A program made the position numbers and the translations under genes. The notes below the pieces were generated by a model. That model searched no databases, had not been told where the DNA came from, and saw only the letters and a list, made by a program, of their open reading frames with translations. From Diphasiastrum complanatum (Eukaryota; Streptophyta; Lycopodiopsida; Lycopodiales; Lycopodiaceae), in contig CM055092.1 in NCBI GenBank assembly GCA_029204225.1, positions 24,166,005-24,230,004 of the forward strand: a stretch of DNA of 64,000 nucleotides, given 5' to 3'. Position 1 is the stretch's first letter. Every line of letters starts with the position of its first letter. Positions 32,201 to 43,090 of this stretch are shown here, piece after piece.

Positions 32201-35200
32201 AAGATACTCTCCCCCTTTGTCTGAGCGAAGTATCTAAATTTGTCTATTTGTTTCTTTCTCCACCTGTGTCTTAAACCATGTGAAATATTTGAAAGCTTCA
32301 CCCTTATTCTTTAGAAGTTAGATTCATGTCTTCCTAGAATAGTCATCCACAAACACCATAAAGTAATTTGCTCCCCCATAAGATTGAGTCTTCATAGGAC
32401 CACACAAATCTGTATGAACAAGTTCTAGAACATTTTTTGCCCTGAATGTACTAGGCAAAAATTTCTTTATATGATGCTTGCCTAAGACACAGCCTTCACA
32501 AACCTTGTGATCAGAAACGACTTGAGGTAGACTTGTAACCATGTTAAATTTCCTCAAGTCTTGTAGACTTTTGTAATTCAGATGTCCATACCTCTCGTGC
32601 CATAACTTACTCAATGATTCAGTATCCGCAACACTTGCATGATGATCCACCACCTGAGCTTGAAGTTTATACAACCGCCTTGCAAGTATGCCTTTAGCTA
32701 CTACTTCGTCATTTTTCCTCTTGATGAGACACCGTTGTTCATCAAATTGCACCACCATGTGTTGCTTTGCAATAGCTGATACTGAGAGCAAGTTTTTCTT
32801 GATTCTTGGTACATAAAACACATCCTTTATGTTTCCAATCTTCCCTGAAGGTAGTTGTACTTGTACGTTTCCAACTCCCTTTATATCATATGTGTAGTTG
32901 TCTCCTAACTTCACATTTGATCCATCATCTAATTTTTGAAAATTAGATAGCCAGTCTCGCCTAGGTGTCATGTGTTTAGAAGCTCCTGAATCAATAAACT
33001 CTTCCTTTGAGAAGGCACTACCAGAAGATGTCGATGCCGAAAACAACTCATAGTCTTCAAGATCTAAAGCACTCAATTTTGCATTAGAAGTTTCTTCTTC
33101 TTCAACAAAATTTCCATCCTGCTTTTTCTTGAACTTGTTGTGCCAGCACTCCTTTGCATAATGTCCTAATTTTCCACAAATGAAGCAGTTTCCTTTTCGA
33201 ACCACTTTTTTTCCATCTTCTGACCGATTTGATTGATTCTCCTCCATATCTTGTTGCATTTTCTTCTTCTTCTTCCCTTTGCCACCCTTCTTGGAACTTT
33301 GCTCTTGCTTCTTTGCCAGGCATGCCTGTTCCTTGAAATCGTCCCTGTTAACAATATTTTGTCGTCTCATTTCTTCCTGTAGTAAGATGGCATTTAGCTC
33401 ATCAAAAGAAGGCCTCTTTTCTCTTAACGATAGCATCATTACAAAGTTTTGATAGGCCAAAGGTAGACTATTAAGTACAATAGATACCAATACTGAATCT
33501 TGAACACTTTCTCCAACTGCAATAAGTTGCCCTCTCAGATCTTTCACTCGAGTAAAGTAGTCCGTTACTGATTCACCTGTACCTATCTTCAACGTGTGAA
33601 GCTTATTAGTCAAGAACAAGATCCGTGACTGATTTACCGTTTCATGCAAGTTCTTTAGTATATCCCGAGACTCCTTGGGTCCAGCAACATCTCTGATATG
33701 AGGTATAATCATATCTCTAACTGATAAGTTGATGATATGATGAGCTTTTCTTCTACGTCTCTGATACTCCCGCAACTCTCTATCAGTGGTAGGAGGTATC
33801 TCGACACCTGTGACGATCTCCCAATATTTTCTATCTTGGAGAATATTCTGCATCTTGAACTTCCATATACTGTAGTTCGTTCCATCTAGCTTGCTAGATT
33901 CCGGCAACACAGCATCGTTCGATCCTGCCATTATACTGATCTTTATAGCCTGATTTTTTGGCGATCAATGTCTCTTCAAATTCAATTAAGATTCCCTTCA
34001 GAAATCAGTAACCAAAGCCTCTGCAAAAAGACTAGCAAACAGATCTGAATTTAATCTTTTAGCGACCTGCCTCAGTAGGTATCTGTCTTGCAGCAACCTG
34101 TCTGAGTAACGATCTGTCCAGCAGTGCTCTGACAGCAGTCTGACAGCGATCTGTAATCCGAAACAGCAGTTCTTCAACAATCCTGAAATCAGAAAACAAT
34201 CCCTGCAACCGGCGATTGACATGCAAAAACTTCTGATTCTGCCAGCAATCCAACAGGTAGCAGGTCTATAGGTATAGTGATCCAACCAGACCAGATCTGC
34301 AGCTCCACCAGCAGCGAACAGGTCTGAAACAAACTCTTTGATTTCAGCACAGTGATCCAATATGCAGTCAACGATCCAACACGCAGCTGCAGCCAGAGAT
34401 TCACTAGTCTAAAATCTTCTTGATTCCAGCGAACTACTTCCAATAGTAGTCCAGCGCAACAGCTCCTCCAATCTGATTGCACACCTGCAAATACAAACCC
34501 TCTCTCTCACCAAAGAGCCTGCTCTGATACCATGTCAGAATTTGTGATACAAATTCTAGATGGAGATACTAGTCCTACTAGCACTCACACAAAACCCAAG
34601 CATAGAGAGAATTCAGATCATAGGAGAATTGAGCAATTGCTCTAGCTCATTGAATTGGATGGAATGGTTGTGGTGGGGCGCCAGCCTATTTAAATAGTTT
34701 CTTTAATGATTGATAAAAGCTAATGAGCCTAAAGTAAATAGCAAAAGACAAAAAGCTAATTGCTATAATTACTACCTATATTGGGTAAACACCCAAGATG
34801 AGTTTCTAAGTGATAAAAGCAAATCCTATTCTAGTAGTAGTGCACCCACCTACATGCATGACTAAAGAACGAATTTACTATGAATAGTAATGGCCCTTAA
34901 AAATAGCACGCAGGCATGGCCAAACTATCATTAAGGGGTATCAAATAAACATTAATGCCTAACAGTTCCATTGATTTATTCATGGCAAGACTATGGCTCT
35001 GTATTGTCTTCTTTGTTTGTTTAGAGATTTCAACACCTTTGCTGATCTCTGTGAATGACGAAAAGAAAATTAGAAATCTAGTCTTGGAAATAATGTTGTT
35101 GGCAGTTGCTTTATGTAGTGGTTGAGATGCATGAATTAGAACCTATCATATTACTTTAGAGTGTCAAACAGATCTGGGTAACTCAGTGATGAAAACTCTT

Positions 35201-35856
35201 GAGTTACGTGCATTTTCTTCATCTTGTTTGTTACTCAGAGCTACACAAGTATGGTGGTGGTGCCACTGAGAGTTTGGGAAGAAGTGGGGCCTACACAGCA
35301 TCGTATAAAGACAATTTTGGTGTTTCTGGACCAAACTCTTCAATAGAAGCTCCATCTCATAGTTCAGAAGGTGATGAATAGGTCAACGATGGTGATGCAA
35401 GTTCAGGACTCTTTTGCCTTTTGTTTCTTTCTGGTAACTTGAGAATCTAACCCTCTGTCAGTTACAGGACCTAAAGCATCGCTAGATATGAAGGCTCCAT
35501 TTGATGGTCCCTCAAATACATATGAGGACTGGGATGAGGATAATGAGTGGGAGACACAAAACCCTGGAGGCATGGAAGGGCAACAAATTCAGTCGTTCAA
35601 TAACAACTATTCTGGGAATGAGTTTTACCCAGTGGAGTCGTATGGTGCTCAGTATTTCCAGCAACCCCAACAGAATGTGCCATACTATTATATGGACAAC
35701 AGTCATAATGTTTCAGGACAGTCAAATTCAGCTAAGAAAATAGGTGTCAGAGTGGCTGCAAAGAATGTGAATGCTGATTATTTGCATGATGAGCATGACT
35801 ACTATGAACTGGAGACGGGGGGCTACCAAGAAAACTTTGACCTATTGCAGGCATAG
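26208..35856 (+). CDS. Zinc finger CCCH domain protein with three C3H fingers
   Basis: Coding exons are 26208-27327, 35239-35370 and 35468-35856. They join in phase at GT-AG sites to give 1641 bases (546 residues). The N-terminus is acidic, G-rich and disordered. The fingers are C212-x7-C220-x5-C226-x3-H230, C287-x8-C296-x5-C302-x3-H306 and C351-x8-C360-x5-C366-x3-H370, each led by a [YHW]KT(K/R)xC start. An RGG-like stretch (330-340) lies between fingers 2 and 3. The exon 1-2 join restores HGAAELHKYGGG, a sequence typical of plant CCCH proteins of the AtC3H12/56 type, which strongly supports the splice. It should bind RNA or DNA in the nucleus. Intron 1 is 7.9 kb and holds an antisense copia element. 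Failure to splice it would end the protein five residues after the third finger. Confidence 0.85.
28325..28525 (-). pseudogene. Small copia gag zinc-knuckle relic
   Basis: A 66-residue minus-strand frame holds KPGHIAKRC, the second half of a CCHC knuckle, in a lysine-rich setting. The first cysteines are lost. It is a short, old fragment in the intron. Confidence 0.4.
30339..30480 (-). pseudogene. copia integrase core fragment
   Basis: A short minus-strand stretch reads EVFAAFVKFKNEMENQFN, matching the end of the copia integrase core. It lies beyond the RNase H end of the neighbouring element, in the wrong order, so it comes from a separate insertion or a rearrangement that removed the neighbour's 3' LTR. 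Confidence 0.5.
30511..32151 (-). pseudogene. copia integrase C-terminus, RT and RNase H with catalytic deletion
   Basis: The 546-residue frame begins in late integrase (LLNRSPTKVVENRTPEEAYM), then KATKCLFLGYD, a long acidic linker, and RT: KHKARLVAKGYAQQEGIDY, ETFAPVAKS, QMDVKSAFLNGFLEEEVYM and LYGLKQAPRAWY. After FEELGFQRSS it jumps to LKLQGYVDVDWAGDAEDRRS of RNase H, so the YVDD motif and the RT C-terminus are deleted in frame. RNase H then loses its frame after IALSST; its later blocks (AEYRATTSATCEAIWLQR, DNQSC) are found in the adjacent frame 30757-30482. Not an active enzyme. Confidence 0.8.
32324..33931 (-). pseudogene. copia Gag, protease and start of integrase
   Basis: An open 535-residue frame begins MAGSNDAVLPESSKLDGTNY. 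It contains UBN2 gag (KLDGTNYSIWKFKMQ to SLREKRPSFDELNAILLQEE), the CCHC knuckle CFICGKLGHYAKEC, the aspartic protease site FIDSGASKHMT, the GAG-pre-integrase HHCC motif (HERYGHLNYKSL ... CEGCVLGKHH) and the integrase start HTDLCGPM. It breaks at VFVDDYSRKT; the rest of integrase (32320-32160) has stops and lacks its middle. The first half of the polyprotein is preserved, but the element cannot integrate. Confidence 0.8.
34521..34532 (-). other. Primer-binding site, initiator Met-tRNA
   Basis: The minus strand reads TGGTATCAGAGC immediately next to the LTR end at 34533. Confidence 0.85.
34533..34964 (-). repeat. copia 5' LTR, 432 bases
   Basis: On the minus strand it starts TGTTAGGCATTAATG and ends TTCTGACA, adjacent to the primer-binding site. 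A TATA-like ctatttaaatag lies near 34688. In genomic terms its promoter points into the intron, against the host transcript. Confidence 0.75.
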
Positions 35857-38800
35857 GTGGTGACTATTTCGCTCAAGCTTTTGGTTTGTTCTATTCTCTG
35901 CAGCAGCTCTGCTTATGGATGTTTGCTTCTGGTGCGTACCTAGCTTATTCAGTTCAATCTAACCTCCCTCTTACCTATCTACGTACCCTTTCACTTAACT
36001 CATAAAAGTAGAATTTTGGTATTTGGATAGTTTATGCTTTATAGAGTCTTGCAGTTTCTTGAGCATTACTTATTTTTGACTGTCATACCTATTAGGATCT
36101 GTACCTGTTTACACTCTTTTACTCTGGACTCTCAAGGTTTCAACTTTATGATTTTTGACATACTATTAATCACCACTGCCAGTAAGCCTCCTCTCTCTTC
36201 TATATTACTACTATTAGAAAACACATGCTTTGCAGATAGTTGTTAAACGGATGACATTAGCAACTGGTGAATCACAGGATCAAAGATGCAGAATTTGGTC
36301 CTGGAATTGAAATTTTTTTTGGCTTCGTTGAATCATAGGACTCAGAATAACTGGATCAACGATAAAGACCAAATAGAGGCCTATAAATTGCTTGTCATAT
36401 CTTAAAATTCTCTGGCTACAATTAGCCTTAACAATAATATCAACATGAATTTAGGGGCCCTTGAATTTTTGAGTGCCCCTGCATCAGAGAGGTTTTATTA
36501 GTGAAAGACAGATTGATGATATGACATTATAAATCTCTTTTAAGCAATCACTTGTTCCTAAACTTAGCATGCATGTGAAAAATCAGAAGCACACAACTTT
36601 ACCACTACCTTTTTTCATGTTTAAGCAAGACTAAATAGTTATGTTAGCTTTTCTGTTTTGAAAACAGTATGCTACACTCAGTAACCCCATTTTGCAAGTG
36701 GCTGAAGCCCAAGGCCTGCTTGCGAATGCTTTTACCTTCCATGAAACTCAAAGTTTTCTTTTCTGTGAAGGCCAAATTTTAGGATAGCTTAGAATTCTAT
36801 TCAATACTGCTGTCCTTGAATAATGGTTTCTTATCTCTTCCATAAGAGAGCAAAGAACTTCAAAGTTGGACACTTGAGGTGCTGAAAGCCTTCATTCCTT
36901 CAATGCTAGGGGATATGGTACTGTAACTTCTCCAAATTTATCAAGTCCTTTCACTTCCCATTCCTCTGATGGAGGAAGATTCTTGGGAAGAAGTCAGTGG
37001 ATGATTTCTCCAAGTGACCAAGCAGGGCCGATTGCTGCTTGAATCCATCATCAAGTAGGAAGCATGAAGATTCTTGTCCACTTTGACTGGAGGAGTTTTT
37101 CAGACCGACATTAGTGTGGTTGTTCTATCACTAATAATAACGAGGCTGTTGAACTTCAAATTTCTCAAGATTTGACAAGCCAGTTCTTCTCTGCTTGGTG
37201 TGGATTTGAAAGTGGGCATCTTCCAGCCATTTGATCCAGATTTTGCCGTCAGCGTTATGCTGATTTTCTGGTTGCTGATCTGTGATGGCAGTAGCTTCTA
37301 ATAGCAACTTCTGTGTTATGATAAGTTTCTTCTCTGCTATTTCCACGAGAACCTCTCTTAGTCCACAGTTGCTCTCTTCAAGAAATCTCCTCCCTTCTCT
37401 CTTGCCATAATAATCATTTTCGTATCTCCAGCATTTTAAGAAGCAGAATATTTTTACTTCTCTAATTGGGTGGTTGCATGTGTCAGTCCACCTACCCGCC
37501 AAACTAGGGCTGCTTCTTGCACGACTTGCATGCATCCCCATGTGCCCTCAAATAATTTATCATATAATGCCTTCGCTTGCAATTTCCTTGCATGCAATGT
37601 TATTACCTGATTGCTGAGTCTGTTAGCCTGATGCCTTCCTCGGATAAAAATTTCTCCCCTGGAATCAGTACAACTGATTTCTTAAAATTTCCTGGCAACT
37701 ATTTCTATCATGTACCTACTAGGTAGTAGGTGCATGTCATATTCTAACCAATTGCCTGCTGGGACTTATTTCTGCAGTCTGAGAGTGCTTCAGTTCTTGA
37801 CAACATCTTTTCCCATTACCAGGCACTAGCACTGAATCATGGAGTCACTAGGTCACGATCTTACCCCTATTCTAGTGGCCCAACGGAACTTCACCAGCAA
37901 TCAGGATATTCTTTTCATCATCTACCCTGTCAGCTACGTGGCTAGATTATTACTGGTTGATCAAAACACTATTGTACCCATAATCTAGTCACTCAACGGG
38001 ATTCACTGCTAGAAATGAGTAGATGCACTATCTTCTACCAGTTGACTGGTGGGACTTATACCAAATAGATTTGACGACTCTTTACTTTTAAAATTAACCA
38101 TATCATTTAAAATAATTCACAATGATAAGCAAAATAAATAGCTAAATTTTCTGATATACAAAAGGATATAATGGGAAATTTTATCCGCTTGGAAATTTTT
38201 TTTTTTGATTGAGCTGGTACTTTATTCCTGTGACAGTTTCTACTGTCTGCATGACTTGGCCAATTGGATTATAATAAGCTTTTTTTGATGATATGCTACC
38301 TTGCACCTTTTGTTGCTTTCATTTAAGATTTTGGTGGTTTTTCATGTTTGTTTAGGACCAGTTTGTCGGAAGAATTTTATGTCTTTCTGCAGATGACTGA
38401 CATTGAACTGCCAAGCTTCATACATTTTACTGGTATCAACCTAGGGATGAAAATTCCTTTTTTAAGCAAAGAAACCACTTGTTAAGCAAGATGTTTAGGG
38501 CAGACCAACACCACAAATCAGCTTCAGGACTTTTTACTTCAGTTGTATTGTTCTCCTGTTGATGATGCTATATACAAAATATGATTGTTTTGTCAAATTA
38601 CACTCGCTTTGTCAATGTGTCTGTGTCTGTTGAAACTGATAGTATAGTAGCCCAGTACAACAACTGCTCATGATGTGGCACACCAACTTGCCATGAGAAT
38701 ATTGCGCCATCTTCGTTTCGTGAATCACTGCTGGTTTATTACTTGCTTTTTGAAGATTCCTCAAGTTGGTAAAAGATTCCTGAATGTTTGGAAGTTAAGA

Positions 38801-39109
38801 CAATATTCACTAGTTGCCACAAGAATCAAGTGTTTGTTTCTAGCTAATCCTTGCTGACTATGTATCATGTTTTACCGTGAAAACTTGATGTTGCGCATAT
38901 TTGGGAACTATTTTAATCCTAAATGCCTATTTTGACATCTATCTGTGGCCAATGTTCACTGAAACTCATTTCATTCAATGAAACTCTGTTTCGAGAAGTC
39001 TGTTCCAAACAGACCGTGCAAAACGGATTTTAAATTACGAGGGGAAAAAAAAAACCCTTATGTGTGTTTGTGTGTGTGTGTGTGTGTGTAAGTATGAAAC
39101 TTTAGTTAG
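35857..39109. other. Downstream of the CCCH gene: 3' UTR and unassigned DNA
   Basis: The first few hundred bases are probably 3' UTR. A coding-like stretch at 36898-37041 is treated as a finding. The rest, up to the TIR element, shows no gene or transposon domain I can support. Confidence 0.35.
39061..39089 (+). repeat. (TG)n microsatellite
   Basis: About 14 TG units with one interruption, just outside the left end of the TIR element. Confidence 0.8.
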
Positions 39110-40406
39110 AACCTTAGAAGCCCGTTCTGACCCATTCTGGTTGGAATGTACAGTACATTCCGGAAGGTACTGGGTCAGAACGACTTTTTTTTTAATAAGA
39201 AAAAAATGGATATATACACCTGCTGGCTGCGATCTTCCTTCTTTGTTCGTTTACTTAGTCCAAAATGTTGGCTATGCAATTAATCATAATCAAGTACGCA
39301 CAATCATCTAGGATCACGTCGTCATCTTACGAATATCATGAAAAGAGATCAAATAGAATATGAGGAACTCTTACAAATCATGATCTCTGCATCATCCGAG
39401 TAGGTGCGTGTAACTATGTCAATTGAAAAATTTGAAACAAAAACTGATGTTACACTCAATAACGCTTACTAAAATTTTAAGAGAACGATGGCTTGTGAAG
39501 ATTGCTGAAGGTGGTGACTACGAAATTCGAATTATTTGATGCCTCACAATCATAATTGATAATTACTTCATAATTCACTAGAATATTGAACGATAACCAT
39601 TCGTAATAGACGACATTACTAGAGTAATCAGAATATTTGATGTCTAAGTTAGCTAGCTTAATCTTAAAGAGAATCATGTATGGTGGACATGCTGAAAGTG
39701 TAAAGACATCACCAAAACTTCCTTGTCACATATACAAAACAAGAAGCTCATCAGTAAACCAGATTACCAGACTATTTACTTGTTTACCAGCTAAAGATGC
39801 TCCACCATAGCGTTGTCCTATTTAGATACAAAGATATCCTATTTTCTTATCAGCATCAAAATCTTTGCTAGAAAGCCTGAGCTTGGATCACAAATAAAGT
39901 GCGTACACTACAACTGAAGGCAGCAAACGTAATAGCAAATTGCAGTTTTTTACGTAACAGCAAATGTAATAGCAAATGGCAGGTTTTTACGTGATAGCAA
40001 ACGTAATAGTCACGTTTTTTGAAGGCAGTTTATTGATTCAAATTTGCGTCGTGGCGAAAGCCACTCAAGCTCAACGTTTTAAGTTTTTGGAATGTAGGCC
40101 AGTGGTTGGCAACCTCTTTCCTCTGATGACTGTATTCAATGTATCAAGATACAGCAATTCTAGCTCAGATATATGTCTTCTCTTGAACCGATGTCTTGAA
40201 CAATGATTTCAAATCGATTTCTGATCTGTAGTGTCCCTGTAGCGTCCCTCAGTGCAAAGAAGGAAGATCACGGCCAGCAGGTGGCACTTTGATGCCTTGT
40301 TTCTTTTTTACATGAACTCGTTCCGACCCAGTACGTTCTGGAACGTACGGAACGGACAGAACGGAACGTTCCGACCCATTTTGCTCGGAATGGGTTTCTA
40401 AGGTTT
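39110..40406. mobile_element. 1.3 kb non-autonomous terminal-inverted-repeat element
   Basis: The left end (39110-39183) starts aaccttagaagcccgttctg and runs to actgggtcagaacga. The right end (40319-40406), reverse-complemented, starts aaccttagaaacccattc and runs to actgggtcggaacga. The imperfect inverted repeats are about 75-88 bases, rich in gttcc and gaac motifs. The interior has no long reading frame and no transposase. No clear target-site duplication was seen, so the superfamily is open. Confidence 0.6.
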
Positions 40407-42638
40407 GAACTCAGTAGTGAATAGTAGAATTATGAGTACCTTGTGCATGTGCATTGTGTGATGTATCTCCATGTCTCATAAAGTCCTTGATCATCTAAGT
40501 GTGTCAATTACCAATCGTTTATATGCTATCATCATAGTCTAGACACTTAAACAACAGTTGGTTTTTCTTTAATAAAAGGCCAGGAATAAAACCAAGCAAA
40601 AAAGAACAATCTAAAAAATGTTTCGCTGTTTCTTTCGTGACAACATGGATTCTTTCCTTTTTCAAATGCGTTGCAAAAAGGCTTTTCAAAAAGGTCCATG
40701 AAACATTGTCTGCAGCTGTGCTTGACTGTAGACTGGGTTTTTGCTTTACCATCAGGAGACATCCACAGCATCGATACGCATTATAAAATCATTTTTCAAC
40801 ATAACAGCAGTCACTAGTTAACTTAGCAACAGCACATCATAGAAGCTACTTTAGGGCTGAGTTGGATATGTTCTTTTTATTTATTTATTGAACCTTTAAA
40901 TGTGCAACTCTTACTGTTAAGGGCTTGTTAAGCTTTATTTGAAACTTTAAGAGGAAGGTGTTGGAGATTTTTCTGTTTGTTCCAGGAGTTTTTTCTAGCA
41001 TCTTTAACCCACAGTGCATTCTATCGGATTTTCTACACAAATAGTACTGTTATATGAAAGCATATTTGGAAAAAATTCTACCTGGCATGCACCTTGAGGC
41101 CCTATAAATTCAGTCTGCATTGTGAATGGGGAATTTAGGCTTTTGTAAACCATCTCAGTGCAATTTAAGAACGACTGCAGTTTGACAAGCTGTATAATAT
41201 TGCAGTGAAATTGGTCTAATTTTGATATTTGAATTTTGAAAGTATTACCTTACTTTCTAGATAATATTATATATTGCTAGCCATATGGACATGGTAGTCT
41301 TACTCCAACAGAGCTTTCATGAGAGATCTCCCATCCTTTTGGAGCTGGATCATTTTCAACTTTCTACAACCTACAGTCTTGAAGGGTATTGTGGATAATG
41401 CCAGTGCAGTTGACACAAGCTTCCTGATTTGGATTGTGAGGTAATGCATAACTGCTGGTATTACGTGCTGTGGCTTTTTAGAAATGCAGCTGAAATTCTT
41501 GCATTATAACAATCTCTTTTATAGCACCATCAGCTGGGTTCTTACTGACATCATACTAGAACCATATACGTAATGTCAACGTCTGAGATGAAGCAATCCT
41601 GATTAATATATTATTGTACAATTATGAAGAGCTGGAAAACGATGAGTTCAACCTTATCTGCTCTTGAGAGCACATAATATGCAGTCAGAGACATCAAAAT
41701 CAGTACCCACAAGAGAACCTTGCAGTACAATTTACAATGTGCTCTTTGGTAACTTATTCAAAAGTTCCGTTCTGCATGATTATCCATAAACTTTTCATTC
41801 TTTACACACACACAAGGAGGCTTCTCTCCCTCTTTAAAGGTTTGCAGCTTTTGGGAAGTCCAATTTGCAGATGATTTTATGTCAAAAAAAATGGTTCTCT
41901 TTCGAGCCTGCTTAATTGGCTGATTGTGTCTTGGTGTTGTTTTCACTCCAAATACACCTGTCAGTATCAGTACTTCGACATACTGTTCTATCGATTTCCT
42001 TCAAAACTCATTCATGGCCTTACATGTCAAATACTTGTTCATCATTCTCAAGTTCGTTAGCTTCATAAGGGAGATTCTATTTACTCCCTCTGATTGTGGC
42101 TGATGCTTTTCCACTGCTCTTACTTTTTATAATCACCTCTCTTTTGACTTGTATGATCAACAAATTAGTTCTTGCGATCTTCATATGGCACAACGAGAGA
42201 AATCCAATCAGATTCTTTTTCCACATTCTAAATGGCAACCATTTTGGCCGAGTCTTAAAAGACCACATGAGACTCCTTTCATCATTAGATATTTTCGTGA
42301 TTTGAAGAAGCTGCCAAGCAGGGTTTGATTGGACACAACTCCAATCAAGCATGTGCATGTATTTTCACAAAAGCTTCTGATGCGCATATCGAATTTGGCC
42401 ATGGTTTAGGTGATGCATTCAAGTGTGCAGCTCTACAACATTGCATTTGAGTTTAACAAAAATTGAAAAGAGCTAATTAACTTCAAAGTATATTTTAGGA
42501 AAGCATTTGGTGGTGGATCTGTTAGCCTAAGGATGTTGAAAAATTTATCATGCCTTGATTTTTTTTTTTCAAAGTTTATTTCCCTTGACATAATGTGGGT
42601 TGTATGATGCCACATGATCATAATGGGCTCCTCTTATT
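40407..42638. other. Unassigned intergenic DNA
   Basis: A+T-rich sequence with short frames only and no domain I recognise. Confidence 0.3.
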
Positions 42639-43090
42639 TTTAGCACCTTGACGGGTGCTGGCACGTGTCAGGGTGGGCCAGGTAGGGAGTTTTTTTTTTT
42701 TTTTTTTTCTTTGAACTGGTTGCCCAAGTGCCACATGTCGGGCACCAGGGTTTATCCCATAAGCAAATCTCTGAGATAAACCAGTACCTATATATAACTG
42801 AACCCACCTACTTACTCACATGTGTGCAAGTGGGTGTGAACCTGCCAAGTGCCACCTGCCCGGTTCCCGGCGCCATTGGCGTTGCCCGGCGTCACCTGGG
42901 CGCTGCTTGCCCGGCACCACCCACCTGGGTGTTGCCCGGTGCCCTTTGGGCTCCCCGGCGCCATTGGCGCTGCCCGGCGCCACCCACCTGGCGTTGGTGC
43001 CCACCCTGGAGCGCCGCGGGCACCGTGGCGCCCGCCTGCGCCTTTTTGGCCAGCCCCTGGCTGGCGCACCTGGCGCGTCAGGGTGCTAAA
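42639..43090. mobile_element. GC-rich MITE-like element
   Basis: Starts tttagcaccttgacgggtgc and ends gcgcgtcagggtgctaaa, an imperfect inverted repeat of about 18-25 bases. A possible ATT flanks both sides. The interior is very rich in G and C and contains repeated cccggcgcca-type units, in contrast to the A+T-rich surroundings. The long frames through it on both strands are composition artefacts. Size and lack of coding fit a MITE. Confidence 0.55.

Larger units (their letters stand above)
30481..34964 (-). mobile_element. Ty1/copia element in antisense inside the CCCH intron
   Basis: Minus-strand order: 5' LTR 34964-34533, primer-binding site 34532-34521, leader, gag-protease-integrase start (33931-32324), integrase end and RT-RNase H (32151-30511). 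Internal deletions removed the middle of integrase and the RT YVDD region. RNase H decays near 30600 and there is no 3' LTR. The element is dead, but long frames remain, so the insertion is not very old. Confidence 0.85.
27328..35238 (+). other. 7.9 kb intron 1 of the CCCH gene
   Basis: Donor gtatgg at 27328 and acceptor ttactcag ending at 35238. The reading frame is restored exactly across it. It contains a copia gag relic near 28.4 kb, an integrase fragment at 30.34-30.48 kb and an antisense copia element from 30.5 to 34.96 kb. From 28.6 to 30.3 kb I see nothing assignable. Confidence 0.75.

Noticed and set aside
30481-34964. An autonomous, potentially active copia element in the intron
   Set aside because: Integrase and reverse transcriptase carry internal deletions including the YVDD site, RNase H is frameshifted and no 3' LTR was found.
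37131-37541. 136-residue minus-strand protein
   Set aside because: No recognisable domain, low-complexity start, and no supporting splice or promoter context; treated as a chance frame.
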